Shown here piece by piece: positions 17,583 to 26,144 of a stretch of 47,911 nucleotides of DNA. Each line of letters starts with the position of its first letter. Positions within the stretch are counted from its first letter, which is position 1. The position numbers and the translations under genes are program-made. The DNA comes from an uncultured Peptococcaceae bacterium (GTDB lineage: Bacteria; Bacillota; Peptococcia; Peptococcales; Peptococcaceae): the NCBI GenBank assembly GCA_947254645.1, contig CAMYDW010000012.1, forward strand, positions 1 through 47,911. The letters run 5' to 3'. Under the pieces are notes generated by a model that saw only the letters and a list, made by a program, of their open reading frames with translations, had not been told where the DNA came from and did no database searches.

Positions 17583-18702
17583 AATCAGAGAAGAAATCAA
17601 CAGCTTAGATGATGAACTACTTAGTCTCATCATTAAACGCCTTGATTTATCAAAAGAAGTGGCCGCCTATAAAAAAGCAAACCATCTTCCTATCACTGAT
17701 CGCACACGAGAAGAATGGATTTTAAAGGATATTACCAAGGAAAAACCCACAGACCTCATTGCACCACTACGAGAAACCTACGAAACCCTTTTTCGTGTAA
17801 GCAGACGTCGTCAATCCCAGCTCATTGATCCTGACAACACCTTTATTGATAACGTGCTCGAAACAATGACAGATACACCTTTTCCACAAACAGGCGTGGT
17901 GGCAATCAGCAACGACAGCTATGATGTGCCAGTGGCACAAGCCCTCTTCCATCAACCCACCTTGTTGAATTTCAGCAACGCCATGAAAATTGTCGATGCG
18001 GTGAATGCTGGGCTCTGCGACTATGGGATTTTGCCCATTGAGGATAACCGTTCTGGGGCCAATATCAACACCTATGATTTGCTGCTCGACAGAACCTGTC
18101 ATATTGTACGCGGGCTAAAGCTCAACTTGCATTACAAATTGGTTGCTGCACACAATGTGCCTTTTGATAAGCTAAAAACCATCGTTGTAGACCATCGTGC
18201 CTATAATCACTGCTCCACTTTCTTAGACAGTGTACAATGTGATGTGGTAGAAAAAACAACGGCCGACATCGCTTCCGATATCATCCAGCCAAGCGATGAC
18301 TTTATTGCCTGGATTGTTCCTGCACACATGAATACCTCTGATGCAGTACGTGTTCTCCGCTCTGATGTAGCAAATACAGGGGATTATGTGCGCTATATCT
18401 GCTTGACGAAAAAGCCAGCAATTTATTCTGCCTCTGATTATTTCAGCTTGATGCTCTCCATCCCAGACCAAGCAGGGGGACTCAACAACATTCTCTCCCC
18501 TTTTGCTGCCTTAGGGGTTAATCTTACCTTGCTAGAAAGTCGTCCTATTGTGGATGAAAAAGAAACACGCCATCGTTTCTTCTTAGACTTTACAGGGGAT
18601 ATCAATGATATCCAGCTACAGCTCCTGATTAATGACCTATCACGCACCTGCCTCAGCTTCAGCCTACTTGGGGCATACAAGCATTTGGAATTAAGCCTAT
18701 GA
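17566..18702 (+). CDS. pheA: Chorismate mutase, divergent prephenate dehydratase and ACT domain protein
   Basis: This 378-aa protein has an AroQ-type chorismate mutase domain (about 1-85; REEINSLDDELLSLIIKRLDLSKEVAAYK), a region aligned to prephenate dehydratase (about 105-285; YGILPIEDNRSGANINTYDLL), and a C-terminal ACT domain (about 290-378) with the Phe-binding ESRP motif. It would take chorismate to prephenate and phenylpyruvate with Phe feedback. The dehydratase region is divergent: the GPxGTxSxxA start motif and the TRF active-site motif are not recognisable (DYVRY at the latter's place), so that activity is uncertain. I chose the ATG at 17566, with GAGGAGGG before it. Confidence 0.78.
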   Translation: MKDLTEIREEINSLDDELLSLIIKRLDLSKEVAAYKKANHLPITDRTREEWILKDITKEKPTDLIAPLRETYETLFRVSRRRQSQLIDPDNTFIDNVLETMTDTPFPQTGVVAISNDSYDVPVAQALFHQPTLLNFSNAMKIVDAVNAGLCDYGILPIEDNRSGANINTYDLLLDRTCHIVRGLKLNLHYKLVAAHNVPFDKLKTIVVDHRAYNHCSTFLDSVQCDVVEKTTADIASDIIQPSDDFIAWIVPAHMNTSDAVRVLRSDVANTGDYVRYICLTKKPAIYSASDYFSLMLSIPDQAGGLNNILSPFAALGVNLTLLESRPIVDEKETRHRFFLDFTGDINDIQLQLLINDLSRTCLSFSLLGAYKHLELSL

Positions 18703-19949
18703 GTTACGGACTCCTAGGAAAAACCCTTCAGCACAGCTTTTCCCCACAGATTCATCAAAAAATAGGGGACTACTCCTATCAACTCTTTGAAGTGGCCCCA
18801 GATGACCTCCCTCACTTCTTTGAGGCATCACACTGGCAAGGCATCAATGTGACAATTCCTTATAAAGAAGCAGTCATGGATTTTTGCGACATCATTGATG
18901 ACAAAGCAAGGCGTATTGGCTGTGTGAATACCATTGTGCGTCAAAAAGATGGCACCCTTTTTGGGACAAATACAGATTATGATGGTTTCTTATTCAGTCT
19001 GCATCATGCTGGCATCAATGTAGAAAATAAAAAATGCTTGATTTTAGGCAATGGTGCCACCTCTAAAACCATTCGCACAGTATTGACTGATGAAGGTGCA
19101 CGGGAAATCTTAAATATCGCCCGTCACGATGGCATTCCATATGATGATATTCATCTTCATCACGACGCAGAGATTATTATCAACGCCACCCCTGTTGGGA
19201 TGTATCCTGATACACCAAAAGCCCTCATTCAACTAGAGGGCTTTCATAAACTAGAAGCGGTCTTTGATGTGATTTACAACCCACATTTTAGCCAGCTGCT
19301 TTTAGACGCACAAAAAAAAGGCGCCATCGTCTGTGATGGCTTACCGATGCTCGTTGCACAGGCAGTGGTTGCTGCCAATTATTTCGTTGGCGTATCAGAC
19401 ATTGGGGAGACGATTCTTCCTATTCTAAGTGATATGCGTTATCAAACGGAAAATATTGTTCTTATTGGCATGCCAGGGGTCGGCAAATCAAGTGTCGGTC
19501 GTACCATCGCACGAAAAATGAAGCGTCCCTTTGTTGATATTGATACAGTCATCAAAAAAGCACACGGCGACATTCCCACATTCATTGAGAAAAATGGGAT
19601 TGAAGCCTTCCGCACCTTAGAAAGCCGCTATATTGCAGAATATGGCAAAGAGCACGGTCAGATTATCGCCACTGGCGGCGGGGCCATTCTAAAACAAAAA
19701 AATAAAGCCCCTCTACAACAAAACGGTCGCCTGTATTGGCTAGAGCGTCCCCTCAAACAGTTGGCGACAAAAGGACGTCCTCTTTCCCAAGGAGGCTATG
19801 ATACCCTTAGAAAGCTGAATCGTGAACGACGTCCCCTTTATCAAGATTTCGCCGATCGCCATATTTCACACTATGGCATCACACGCTCTGCAAAAATTAT
19901 CATGGAGGATTTCTATGAAACTATCTATCATCAACGGCCCCAATCTTAA
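18699..19949 (+). CDS. aroE/aroK: Bifunctional shikimate dehydrogenase / shikimate kinase
   Basis: This is a 416-aa fusion. Residues about 1-245 are shikimate dehydrogenase, with the shikimate pocket GLLGKTLQHSFSP, catalytic Lys in NVTIPYKE, NTDYDGF and the NADP-fold ending INATPVGMYP. Residues about 250-416 are shikimate kinase, with P-loop GMPGVGKSS, FVDIDTVI, FRTLESRYI and IATGGGAI. It catalyses two consecutive steps, dehydroshikimate to shikimate to shikimate-3-phosphate. The two enzymes are separate in most bacteria. The ATG overlaps the pheA stop codon (ATGA). The gene runs 35 bp past the aroQ start. Confidence 0.92.
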   Translation: MSYGLLGKTLQHSFSPQIHQKIGDYSYQLFEVAPDDLPHFFEASHWQGINVTIPYKEAVMDFCDIIDDKARRIGCVNTIVRQKDGTLFGTNTDYDGFLFSLHHAGINVENKKCLILGNGATSKTIRTVLTDEGAREILNIARHDGIPYDDIHLHHDAEIIINATPVGMYPDTPKALIQLEGFHKLEAVFDVIYNPHFSQLLLDAQKKGAIVCDGLPMLVAQAVVAANYFVGVSDIGETILPILSDMRYQTENIVLIGMPGVGKSSVGRTIARKMKRPFVDIDTVIKKAHGDIPTFIEKNGIEAFRTLESRYIAEYGKEHGQIIATGGGAILKQKNKAPLQQNGRLYWLERPLKQLATKGRPLSQGGYDTLRKLNRERRPLYQDFADRHISHYGITRSAKIIMEDFYETIYHQRPQS

Positions 19950-20346
19950 TATGCTCGGTATTCGCGAGCCAGAAATTTATGGGGATACCACCTATGAAAA
20001 GCTCTGTGATTTACTCACAAAGTATGCCAAGGAAAAAAATATTGACATCGATATTTTTCAAAGCAACCATGAAGGAGACTTGGTTGATCACATTCAATCA
20101 TGCTATCAAAACGCCGATGGCATCATTATCAATCCTGCAGCTTATACCCACACCTCGGTTGCACTCCTTGATGCATTAAAGGCTGTGGATTTACCCACTA
20201 TTGAAGTCCATCTTTCTGAGGTGAGCACACGAGAGGATTTTCGACAAATCTCATATGTTCGTCCTGCCTGCCTCTATACCATCACTGGCAAAGGTATTCA
20301 AGGATACATGGAAGCCATTGACCGCCTTTACAATCATTTAAAATAA
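19915..20346 (+). CDS. aroQ: 3-dehydroquinate dehydratase, type II
   Basis: Type II dehydroquinase converts dehydroquinate to dehydroshikimate, the third pathway step. It is 143 aa, matching the dodecameric family. Motifs are INGPNLNMLGIREPEIYG at the N-terminus with the catalytic Tyr, the substrate loop INPAAYTHTSVALLDAL, and VHLSEVSTREDFRQIS. The start at 19915 has GGAGG before it, and lies within the 3' end of aroE/K. It is the last gene of the operon and is followed by a strong terminator. Confidence 0.95.
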   Translation: MKLSIINGPNLNMLGIREPEIYGDTTYEKLCDLLTKYAKEKNIDIDIFQSNHEGDLVDHIQSCYQNADGIIINPAAYTHTSVALLDALKAVDLPTIEVHLSEVSTREDFRQISYVRPACLYTITGKGIQGYMEAIDRLYNHLK

Positions 20347-20350
20347 AAAA

Positions 20351-20382
20351 ATAAACCTTACACCCATGAGTGTAAGGTTTAT
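20351..20382. terminator. Bidirectional terminator between aroQ and the AGCS symporter gene
   Basis: A 13-bp perfect stem, ATAAACCTTACAC with its complement, and a 6-nt loop are flanked by A and T runs. It separates convergent genes. Confidence 0.93.
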
Positions 20383-20389
20383 TTTTTTA

Positions 20390-21796
20390 TTATTTATCCC
20401 AGATGCCTGGTTCTGTGTTATCAATACCAACTTTTTTAGCATTGAAAACTGGGTTTTTACCCGCTTTTTTCTGTACCATATAGTCGTCCAAGACTTTGGA
20501 CGCAGTGCCACTGAGTAAGAAAATTGCCACAATGTTAACAATTGCCATGAGGCCCATGGTGATATCTGCCAAAGCCCATGCTGCATCCATGGAGTTGATT
20601 GCACCATAGAATACCATTGCCACACAAGATAATCTAAAGAGTAACATCACCAATTTGCTGTCACTGATAAAACGAACGTTAAATTCAGCATAGAAATAAT
20701 TGCCAATCAATGAAGTAAAAGCAAACAATGCCACTGCAAAAGTGGTAAAGTGAATCCCTAATGGACCAAAAACACTACCAATAGATTGTTGAACCAAAGG
20801 AATACCATTTAATTCACCATGCACGGTGTATTTTTCAGCAAAGAGCACCAAGAAACCAGTGGTGGAACAAATAATAGCAGTGTCAATAAATACACTCAAT
20901 ACTTGAACCAAGCCTTGTTTTGTAGGGTGAGATACATTTGCTGCAGCTGCAGCATTTGGCGCAGACCCCATCCCAGCTTCGTTAGAGAATAGACCACGCT
21001 TTACACCCATCACCAAACAAGAACCCATCAAACCACCAAAAATAGATTTGAAATCAAGGGCATTGCTTAAAATCAAGGAGAGCACTTGTGGCAATTTTTC
21101 AATATTAGAAAAAACAACAGCCAACCCAATCACAATGTAGAAGATTGCCATGATTGGTACCAAGATAGATGAAACCTTACTAATTTTATCAGTACCACCA
21201 AAGAAAAGTAATGCAGAGGTCACTGCTAAAATAATACCAATATACACTGGTACTTGTGAATTCGCCCAGTCATTGGAATAATATTCAAAAGCGGAAGCAA
21301 TATTAAATGCTTGTAATCCATTAAAACCATATGCGAAGGTTATAATTAGGAAAATAGAAAAAATAATGCCAAGCCAACGCATGCCCAAAGCTGTTTGGAT
21401 ATAATAAGCAGGGCCACCTTTAAAAATTTTGCCATCTCTTTGTTTATAGACCTGTGCTAATGTACTTTCGACAAAAGCGGATGCACCGCCAATCATCGCC
21501 ATCAACCACATCCAGAACAATGCACCAGGGCCCCCAGCAACAATTGCAGTTGCCACCCCAGCAATATTCCCTGTCCCAACACGAGAAGCAGTTGCTACCA
21601 TCAATGCTTGGAAAGATGAAATAGCTTCTTTGTCGTCAGATTTTTCCATGACCACTCTAAAGGATTCTGGAAACAATCTAAACTGTACAAATTTTGTTTT
21701 GATAGATAAAAAGATACCTATCGCTGCCAACATGATGATCAAGATGTAGGTGTACATAAAGTCATCAATGCTTACAATTAGTTGTGTAAAATCCAT
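20390..21796 (-). CDS. Sodium:alanine (amino acid) symporter, AGCS family
   Basis: This inner membrane transporter (468 aa, about 10-11 transmembrane segments) of the AGCS family imports alanine or glycine with sodium. Family features include FQALMVATASRVGTGNIAGVATAI, FWMWLMAMIGGASAFVESTLAQVYK, the GGPAYYI segment and FSNEAGMGSAPNAAAAA. AGGAGG precedes the ATG. It has its own TTGACA promoter and an unusual structured leader of about 165 nt. The substrate is not determined by sequence. Confidence 0.92.
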   Translation of the reverse strand: MDFTQLIVSIDDFMYTYILIIMLAAIGIFLSIKTKFVQFRLFPESFRVVMEKSDDKEAISSFQALMVATASRVGTGNIAGVATAIVAGGPGALFWMWLMAMIGGASAFVESTLAQVYKQRDGKIFKGGPAYYIQTALGMRWLGIIFSIFLIITFAYGFNGLQAFNIASAFEYYSNDWANSQVPVYIGIILAVTSALLFFGGTDKISKVSSILVPIMAIFYIVIGLAVVFSNIEKLPQVLSLILSNALDFKSIFGGLMGSCLVMGVKRGLFSNEAGMGSAPNAAAAANVSHPTKQGLVQVLSVFIDTAIICSTTGFLVLFAEKYTVHGELNGIPLVQQSIGSVFGPLGIHFTTFAVALFAFTSLIGNYFYAEFNVRFISDSKLVMLLFRLSCVAMVFYGAINSMDAAWALADITMGLMAIVNIVAIFLLSGTASKVLDDYMVQKKAGKNPVFNAKKVGIDNTEPGIWDK

Positions 21797-21858
21797 AACG
21801 TCCTCCTTCTTTTACTCTTGCACATGACAATAAAGGGCTACCACTTCTTTCTCATGTG

Positions 21859-21874
21859 ATAAGAGCGCTCTTAT
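21859..21874. promoter_or_regulatory. 16-bp perfect palindrome in the AGCS leader
   Basis: ATAAGAGCGCTCTTAT is a perfect palindrome lying between the promoter and the gene, preceded on the minus strand by a run of A. It could be a repressor operator or an RNA hairpin; no regulator is recognised. Confidence 0.5.
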
Positions 21875-21880
21875 TTTTTT

Positions 21881-21944
21881 TGAAATAGGTTGACACCACC
21901 ATCTTCCTATTTCAGCTCAGCACAATATGGGCAACCTTACTGAG
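21881..21944 (-). promoter_or_regulatory. Tandem hairpins in the AGCS leader RNA
   Basis: Read on the minus strand, CTCAG pairs with CTGAG (21940-21944 with 21916-21920), followed by TGAAATAGG paired with CCTATTTCA (21906-21914 with 21881-21889, 16-nt loop). The loops hold GGTTGCCC and GATGGTGGTG. I do not recognise a glycine, glutamine or other riboswitch core. Confidence 0.45.
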
Positions 21945-21968
21945 TTTGTGAAATATATTACGTTTTTC

Positions 21969-21997
21969 AATATAACGTGAATGACATTTCTTGTCAA
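21969..21997 (-). promoter_or_regulatory. AGCS symporter promoter
   Basis: On the minus strand, consensus TTGACA, 17 bp, TATATT. Transcription would start about 165 nt before the coding region. Confidence 0.8.
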
Positions 21998-22044
21998 CAA
22001 ATATTTACAAAAAGCTTTCTTATCCTTTTTATCCCTAGGGGGCT

Positions 22045-23037
22045 TTATAGAGAGACTTCATTTGTCAGATTTGTCATGAATAATTTTTCAATTTCAACAC
22101 GATCTTCTGTTTTTCCCAATGCCCACATCAGCTTTGTGATGGTGGCCTCTTGACTCATATCATGCACAGGAATACCACCACATTCTTTGACACGTTTTCC
22201 TGTTTCATAGACATCCAAATTACTACCCTCATAGCGACATTGACTGCCCACAAGAATAGGAATACCTGCTTCTGAAGCCTTGCAAATTTCTTTCAGCATG
22301 CCATCTTTTTGAATGAATGGCACCCCACCTAGACCAAACCCTTCAATAAAGAATCCGCGATAGCCTTTCTCTAAGAGGAAAGGTAAAATCTCTGCATTCA
22401 TTCCTGGAAAATGCTTAATCACAGCAACATCGTTGCAAAAAGTAGGGGTAAAAGCAAAGGTGCCTTGAATAGGATGATGTTGGGGATAAAGCATCATCCC
22501 CATGGCATTGGACTCCGCCACCAAGGGATAGTTAATACTTTCAAAAGCATCAAAGCTAATGGTACGAACCTTGGCAGTACGACAACCTAGCATAATCTTA
22601 CGATTGAAAGCAACATACACCCCACCACCGCCAATATCTGCCATTTTAATGGCACAACGCAGGTTATCAATGGCATCTGTCAAAGGCGCAGATATCGACA
22701 GTTGGCTGCCTGTCAATACGATAGGAATTGGCGCATACATGCACATGAAAGAAAGCATCGACGCTGTGTAAGCCATGGTATCTGTCCCATGAATAATGAT
22801 GATACCATCATAGGCTTGAATATTTTCCTGAATCAAGTGCGCAATACCCACCCAGTCCTCTGGCAAAATATTAGCGCTGTCTAAGGACGCATAGTCTTGC
22901 GTATCTATCAAGTATTGGTTTTTTTCTTCTCCTAAAAGAGAGAGAATCTTGTCCGCACAAATGCCAGGGGCCAATCCTTGTAGTGTTGCCACACTTGAAA
23001 AGGTGCCACCTGTATTGATAATCAAAAATTTTTTCAT
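22045..23037 (-). CDS. ansA: L-asparaginase, type I
   Basis: This cytosolic hydrolase (330 aa) converts asparagine to aspartate and ammonia. The two catalytic threonine motifs are visible: NTGGTFSS near the N-terminus and IIHGTDTMAYTASML (about 85-100), as is GCRTAKVRT. No signal peptide is seen, consistent with type I. The start at 23037 has AAAGGAG upstream; the frame could begin eight codons earlier but without a ribosome binding site. A terminator-like palindrome ends only 24 nt upstream, so the gene is probably expressed by read-through from the NhaC gene. Confidence 0.9.
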   Translation of the reverse strand: MKKFLIINTGGTFSSVATLQGLAPGICADKILSLLGEEKNQYLIDTQDYASLDSANILPEDWVGIAHLIQENIQAYDGIIIIHGTDTMAYTASMLSFMCMYAPIPIVLTGSQLSISAPLTDAIDNLRCAIKMADIGGGGVYVAFNRKIMLGCRTAKVRTISFDAFESINYPLVAESNAMGMMLYPQHHPIQGTFAFTPTFCNDVAVIKHFPGMNAEILPFLLEKGYRGFFIEGFGLGGVPFIQKDGMLKEICKASEAGIPILVGSQCRYEGSNLDVYETGKRVKECGGIPVHDMSQEATITKLMWALGKTEDRVEIEKLFMTNLTNEVSL

Positions 23038-23060
23038 AAATAACTCCTTTAATATCACCA

Positions 23061-23094
23061 AAAAAAGCAGGCAGCCATGGCTGCCTGCTTTTTT
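23061..23094 (-). terminator. Intercistronic terminator between NhaC and ansA genes
   Basis: A perfect 34-bp palindrome with GCAGGCAGCC in its arm is flanked by A6 and T6. It follows the NhaC stop codon and abuts the ansA ribosome binding site. Confidence 0.88.
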
Positions 23095-23102
23095 AGTTCT
23101 TA

Positions 23103-24725
23103 TTAGTTATTCCAAGAATTCCCGTATTTCTTTTGCTCACGCTTTTTAAGAAATACCAACACCGCAAACATAATAGCAAGTCCAATGATAAATGGAACAT
23201 AAGGATTGCGTAAAAATCCAGCAAGAATATACATTATTGCTGAGATAGCAGCCACTGTCAATGCATAAGGCAATTGTGTATTGACGTGGTTAATATGAGA
23301 GCATTGTGCCCCAGCAGATGCCATGATGGTGGTATCTGAAATTGGAGAGCAATGGTCCCCACAAACAGCCCCTGCCATACATGCTGACATCGCAATAATC
23401 ATTAATTGTGGGTCTGTTTCGTGGAACGCTGCTACAACAATTGGAATCAAAATACCAAATGTGCCCCATGATGTCCCAGATGCAAAGGCCAATCCACAGC
23501 CTACCAAGAAGATGATAAATGGCAAGAAGTTCACCAAATGACCAGCAGAACCTTGAATGATGCCAGCAACATATTCTGCTGCACCAAGGCTGTCTGTCAT
23601 GGATTTGAGTGACCATGCAAAGGTCAAAATAAGAATTGGTGCAATCATTGCTGCAAAGCCTTTTGGTACACATTCCATGAATTCAGAGAAAGTCATCACA
23701 CGGTGTGCCATATAATAAACCAAGGTAATCACTAAGCTGAAGAATGCCCCAACCGACAAACCTACAGAAGCATCACTGTTAGAGAAGGCATCAACAAAGT
23801 CCCAGCTTTCAAAGAAACCACCACTCCAAATCATCCCAATGACGCAAGTGATGATCAAGCTGATTACAGGAAGGAGCATATTGGATAGGCCACCCTCTTC
23901 GTTGATTTTTCCTTCATTAAAATCATCAAAAGGACGCTCCTCAGTGGTATATAAATCTCCTTTAATTGCATTGATTTCATGACGTTCCATCAAACCATAA
24001 TCGGCCTTCATGCTGGTAATCGCAAACATGAAAATAATGGTAAAAATAGCATAAAAGTTGTAAGGAATGCATTGAATAAAGAGTGCAATACCATTTTCAT
24101 TCCCTGGAACGAAGCCAGAAACAGCTGCCGCCCATGAAGAAATTGGTGCAATAATACAAATTGGTGCCGCAGTCGCATCAATTAAATATGCCAACTTCGC
24201 ACGAGACACCTTGAATTTGTCTGTGACAGGACGCATCACGCTCCCAACTGTCAAACAGTTGAAATAGTCATCAATAAAAATCAATAGCCCCAACATAATT
24301 GTTGCCACCTGAGCGCCACGTCTGGTTTTAATTTTAGATTGTGCCCAACGGCCAAACGCAGCAGAGCCTCCAGCACGATTCATCAATGAAACAATAATAC
24401 CTAAAATAACCAAGAAAATTAAAATACCTACATTGTATGAATCTGATAATACGGCTACCACACCATCTGTGTAAACATGGGTCACTGTGTTTTGGAAATT
24501 AAAGCCAGAAAATAGTAGCCCCCCAGCCAATACACCAATAAACAATGAGCTATACACTTCTTTGGTAATCAATGCCAAAGTGATTGCAATGATTGGCGGT
24601 ACCAATGCCCAAAAGGACTGCTGTACCGTTTTTTCATTTGTAGTAAATGCCGCTACAAGCATGATCGCTACAATGATGAGCAAAATCACTGCTGTTCCAT
24701 AACGGAATTTCTTTTTTTCTCCCAT
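23103..24725 (-). CDS. Na+/H+ antiporter, NhaC family
   Basis: This inner membrane protein of 540 aa with about 12 transmembrane segments is in the NhaC/ion transporter superfamily. The central conserved motif FIDDYFNCLTVGSVMRPV, followed by SRAKLAYLIDATAAP and the C-terminal SGTSWGTFGILIPI and GAVCGDHCSPISDTT, is characteristic. Members exchange protons for sodium, and some carry amino or carboxylic acids. GGGGAGAG lies before the ATG. It is paired with ansA downstream, which suggests but does not prove a link with amino acid use. Confidence 0.88.
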   Translation of the reverse strand: MGEKKKFRYGTAVILLIIVAIMLVAAFTTNEKTVQQSFWALVPPIIAITLALITKEVYSSLFIGVLAGGLLFSGFNFQNTVTHVYTDGVVAVLSDSYNVGILIFLVILGIIVSLMNRAGGSAAFGRWAQSKIKTRRGAQVATIMLGLLIFIDDYFNCLTVGSVMRPVTDKFKVSRAKLAYLIDATAAPICIIAPISSWAAAVSGFVPGNENGIALFIQCIPYNFYAIFTIIFMFAITSMKADYGLMERHEINAIKGDLYTTEERPFDDFNEGKINEEGGLSNMLLPVISLIITCVIGMIWSGGFFESWDFVDAFSNSDASVGLSVGAFFSLVITLVYYMAHRVMTFSEFMECVPKGFAAMIAPILILTFAWSLKSMTDSLGAAEYVAGIIQGSAGHLVNFLPFIIFLVGCGLAFASGTSWGTFGILIPIVVAAFHETDPQLMIIAMSACMAGAVCGDHCSPISDTTIMASAGAQCSHINHVNTQLPYALTVAAISAIMYILAGFLRNPYVPFIIGLAIMFAVLVFLKKREQKKYGNSWNN

Positions 24726-24893
24726 CTTTGGGTCTCTCCCCTTTTCTTTTCAAATGATTTACAGATTATTTTACACCTTTACACCATATTAATCTACCCA
24801 CAGAGAACAAAATAAAGCCATACATCACATATAATTTATTTATAACTGCTCACTATCGCAAAAAATAAAGTAGAATACCCCTCTTTCCCTTCA

Positions 24894-25730
24894 TTAGTGC
24901 AGTGCCTTGGTTGGACAGACCTTTACGCACTCTTGGCAGAGAATGCATTCTGTGCCATTTTGACGACTGCGTGCCTCTTTATTTACCTCAACATCCATTG
25001 GACACACACGCAAGCATTTGCCACAATGAATGCAACGGTCCTCATCACAATGGATTCTTAATAGCGCATAATAACTCATTGGCTTCAAAAAAACAGTGAT
25101 TGGGCAAATATATTTACAAAAAGCACGATTATCCTTAAAGAGAAAAGCCAGACCAATCCCAATCGCATAATAAAGCACATTGCCAGCAATAAATAGCCAA
25201 AACATCATCTGCTCGAGATGGGCAATTTGTGCAAAAAACAATCCCCCTACCAATGCAAGAGAAAGCACAAAAACGATATAGCGTAAGAAACCAATGTGAG
25301 GCCGTGGTGCTTTTCGCACTTTATAGGGCAAAAGGTCTAGCACCATAGCAGTCCAGCACGCATATCCACACCACCCTCTACCAAAAAGCAAGGGACCAAA
25401 GATTTTTGCCACTGCATAATGAATCGTGGCCCCTTGAAAAATACCAAGGCATAAATAATACCAAAAGCCCTCAATCTGCATATTTTCATGTGAAATCAAT
25501 CCCAAATAAATCAACATATAGCTGCCCACTGCAAATTGTACAAACTGACGGGCATAGGATTTTTTTTGAACCATCAAAACAAGTCCAATAGCAATGCAAC
25601 AACCAATATAAGAAAAATTCAATAAATAAAATAAATGGCCAGTGCTACGCCATAGCACAAAAGCAATGCACTCGAAAACAATAAATAATATACCAGCTAA
25701 ACGATAGTCCTTCACTTCATATCTCTCCAT
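24894..25730 (-). CDS. Membrane-bound 4Fe-4S ferredoxin-like protein (NapH/NosR-like)
   Basis: This 278-aa protein has about six hydrophobic segments (residues 10-210) followed by a C-terminal dicluster ferredoxin domain with CIHCGKCLRVCPMDV and CILCQECVKVCPTKAL, eight cysteines in all. The membrane part holds the GRGWCGYACWTA and CKYICPI motifs known from NapH/NosR/CcoG-type electron transfer proteins. It likely passes electrons between a membrane and a cytosolic partner that is not in the window. The ATG at 25730 has a distant GGAG; a GTG at 25715 with GGAGAG before it is a possible alternative start. Confidence 0.8.
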   Translation of the reverse strand: MERYEVKDYRLAGILFIVFECIAFVLWRSTGHLFYLLNFSYIGCCIAIGLVLMVQKKSYARQFVQFAVGSYMLIYLGLISHENMQIEGFWYYLCLGIFQGATIHYAVAKIFGPLLFGRGWCGYACWTAMVLDLLPYKVRKAPRPHIGFLRYIVFVLSLALVGGLFFAQIAHLEQMMFWLFIAGNVLYYAIGIGLAFLFKDNRAFCKYICPITVFLKPMSYYALLRIHCDEDRCIHCGKCLRVCPMDVEVNKEARSRQNGTECILCQECVKVCPTKALH

Positions 25731-25811
25731 TGCAAATGATATATTGCTCCATATAAATTGTTAAAACACAGTTTATTTTTCTCATTATACACAATAATTG
25801 GAGCACATCAC

Positions 25812-25838
25812 AAAAAAACCACTCCCAAAGGAATGGTT
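25812..25838 (-). terminator. Terminator after the GNAT gene
   Basis: AACCATTCC pairs with GGAGTGGTT (one T-G wobble) around a 4-nt loop and is followed by T7 on the minus strand. Confidence 0.85.
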
Positions 25839-25850
25839 TCTCATTTTAAA

Positions 25851-26102
25851 TTATTGCGGATGTTTTTCAAGCCACTTGACTGCATAGGGGCAAATCGCGG
25901 TGACTTCTCCCTCTTGCTTTTTAATTTCTGCCACTGCCATCTCTACTAATTTACTAGCAATGCCTTGACCACGCAAGCTTTCATCTACAAAAGTATGATT
26001 GATGCAATAGCCCTTTTCCTCTTTTGGGAAAGTAATTTCTGCCAGAAGCTTTCCAGATTCATCAACAGAAAAAATACGTGTGTTTTCTATTTGAAAATCC
26101 AT
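25851..26102 (-). CDS. Small GNAT-family N-acetyltransferase (Gcn5-like, YidJ/YjdJ type)
   Basis: This 83-aa minimal acetyltransferase domain is of the short GNAT type. It has the acetyl-CoA binding pattern ESLRGQGIASKLVEMAV (V/I-x-x-x-x-R-G-x-G-x-A) at about 43-59 and a C-terminal CPYAVKWLEKHP that is conserved in the short family. The substrate is unknown. AGGAGGG precedes the ATG. It follows the TIM-barrel gene by 42 nt, so the two are probably one transcript. Confidence 0.85.
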   Translation of the reverse strand: MDFQIENTRIFSVDESGKLLAEITFPKEEKGYCINHTFVDESLRGQGIASKLVEMAVAEIKKQEGEVTAICPYAVKWLEKHPQ

Positions 26103-26144
26103 AGTAAATCCCTCCTATGTACATTTTCTTTGATCAGATTTTTA

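Noticed and set aside
21797..21968. Glycine riboswitch before the AGCS symporter
   Set aside because: The GGAGAG and CACCGAAGGGGC-type core segments are missing, although the gene family is often controlled that way.
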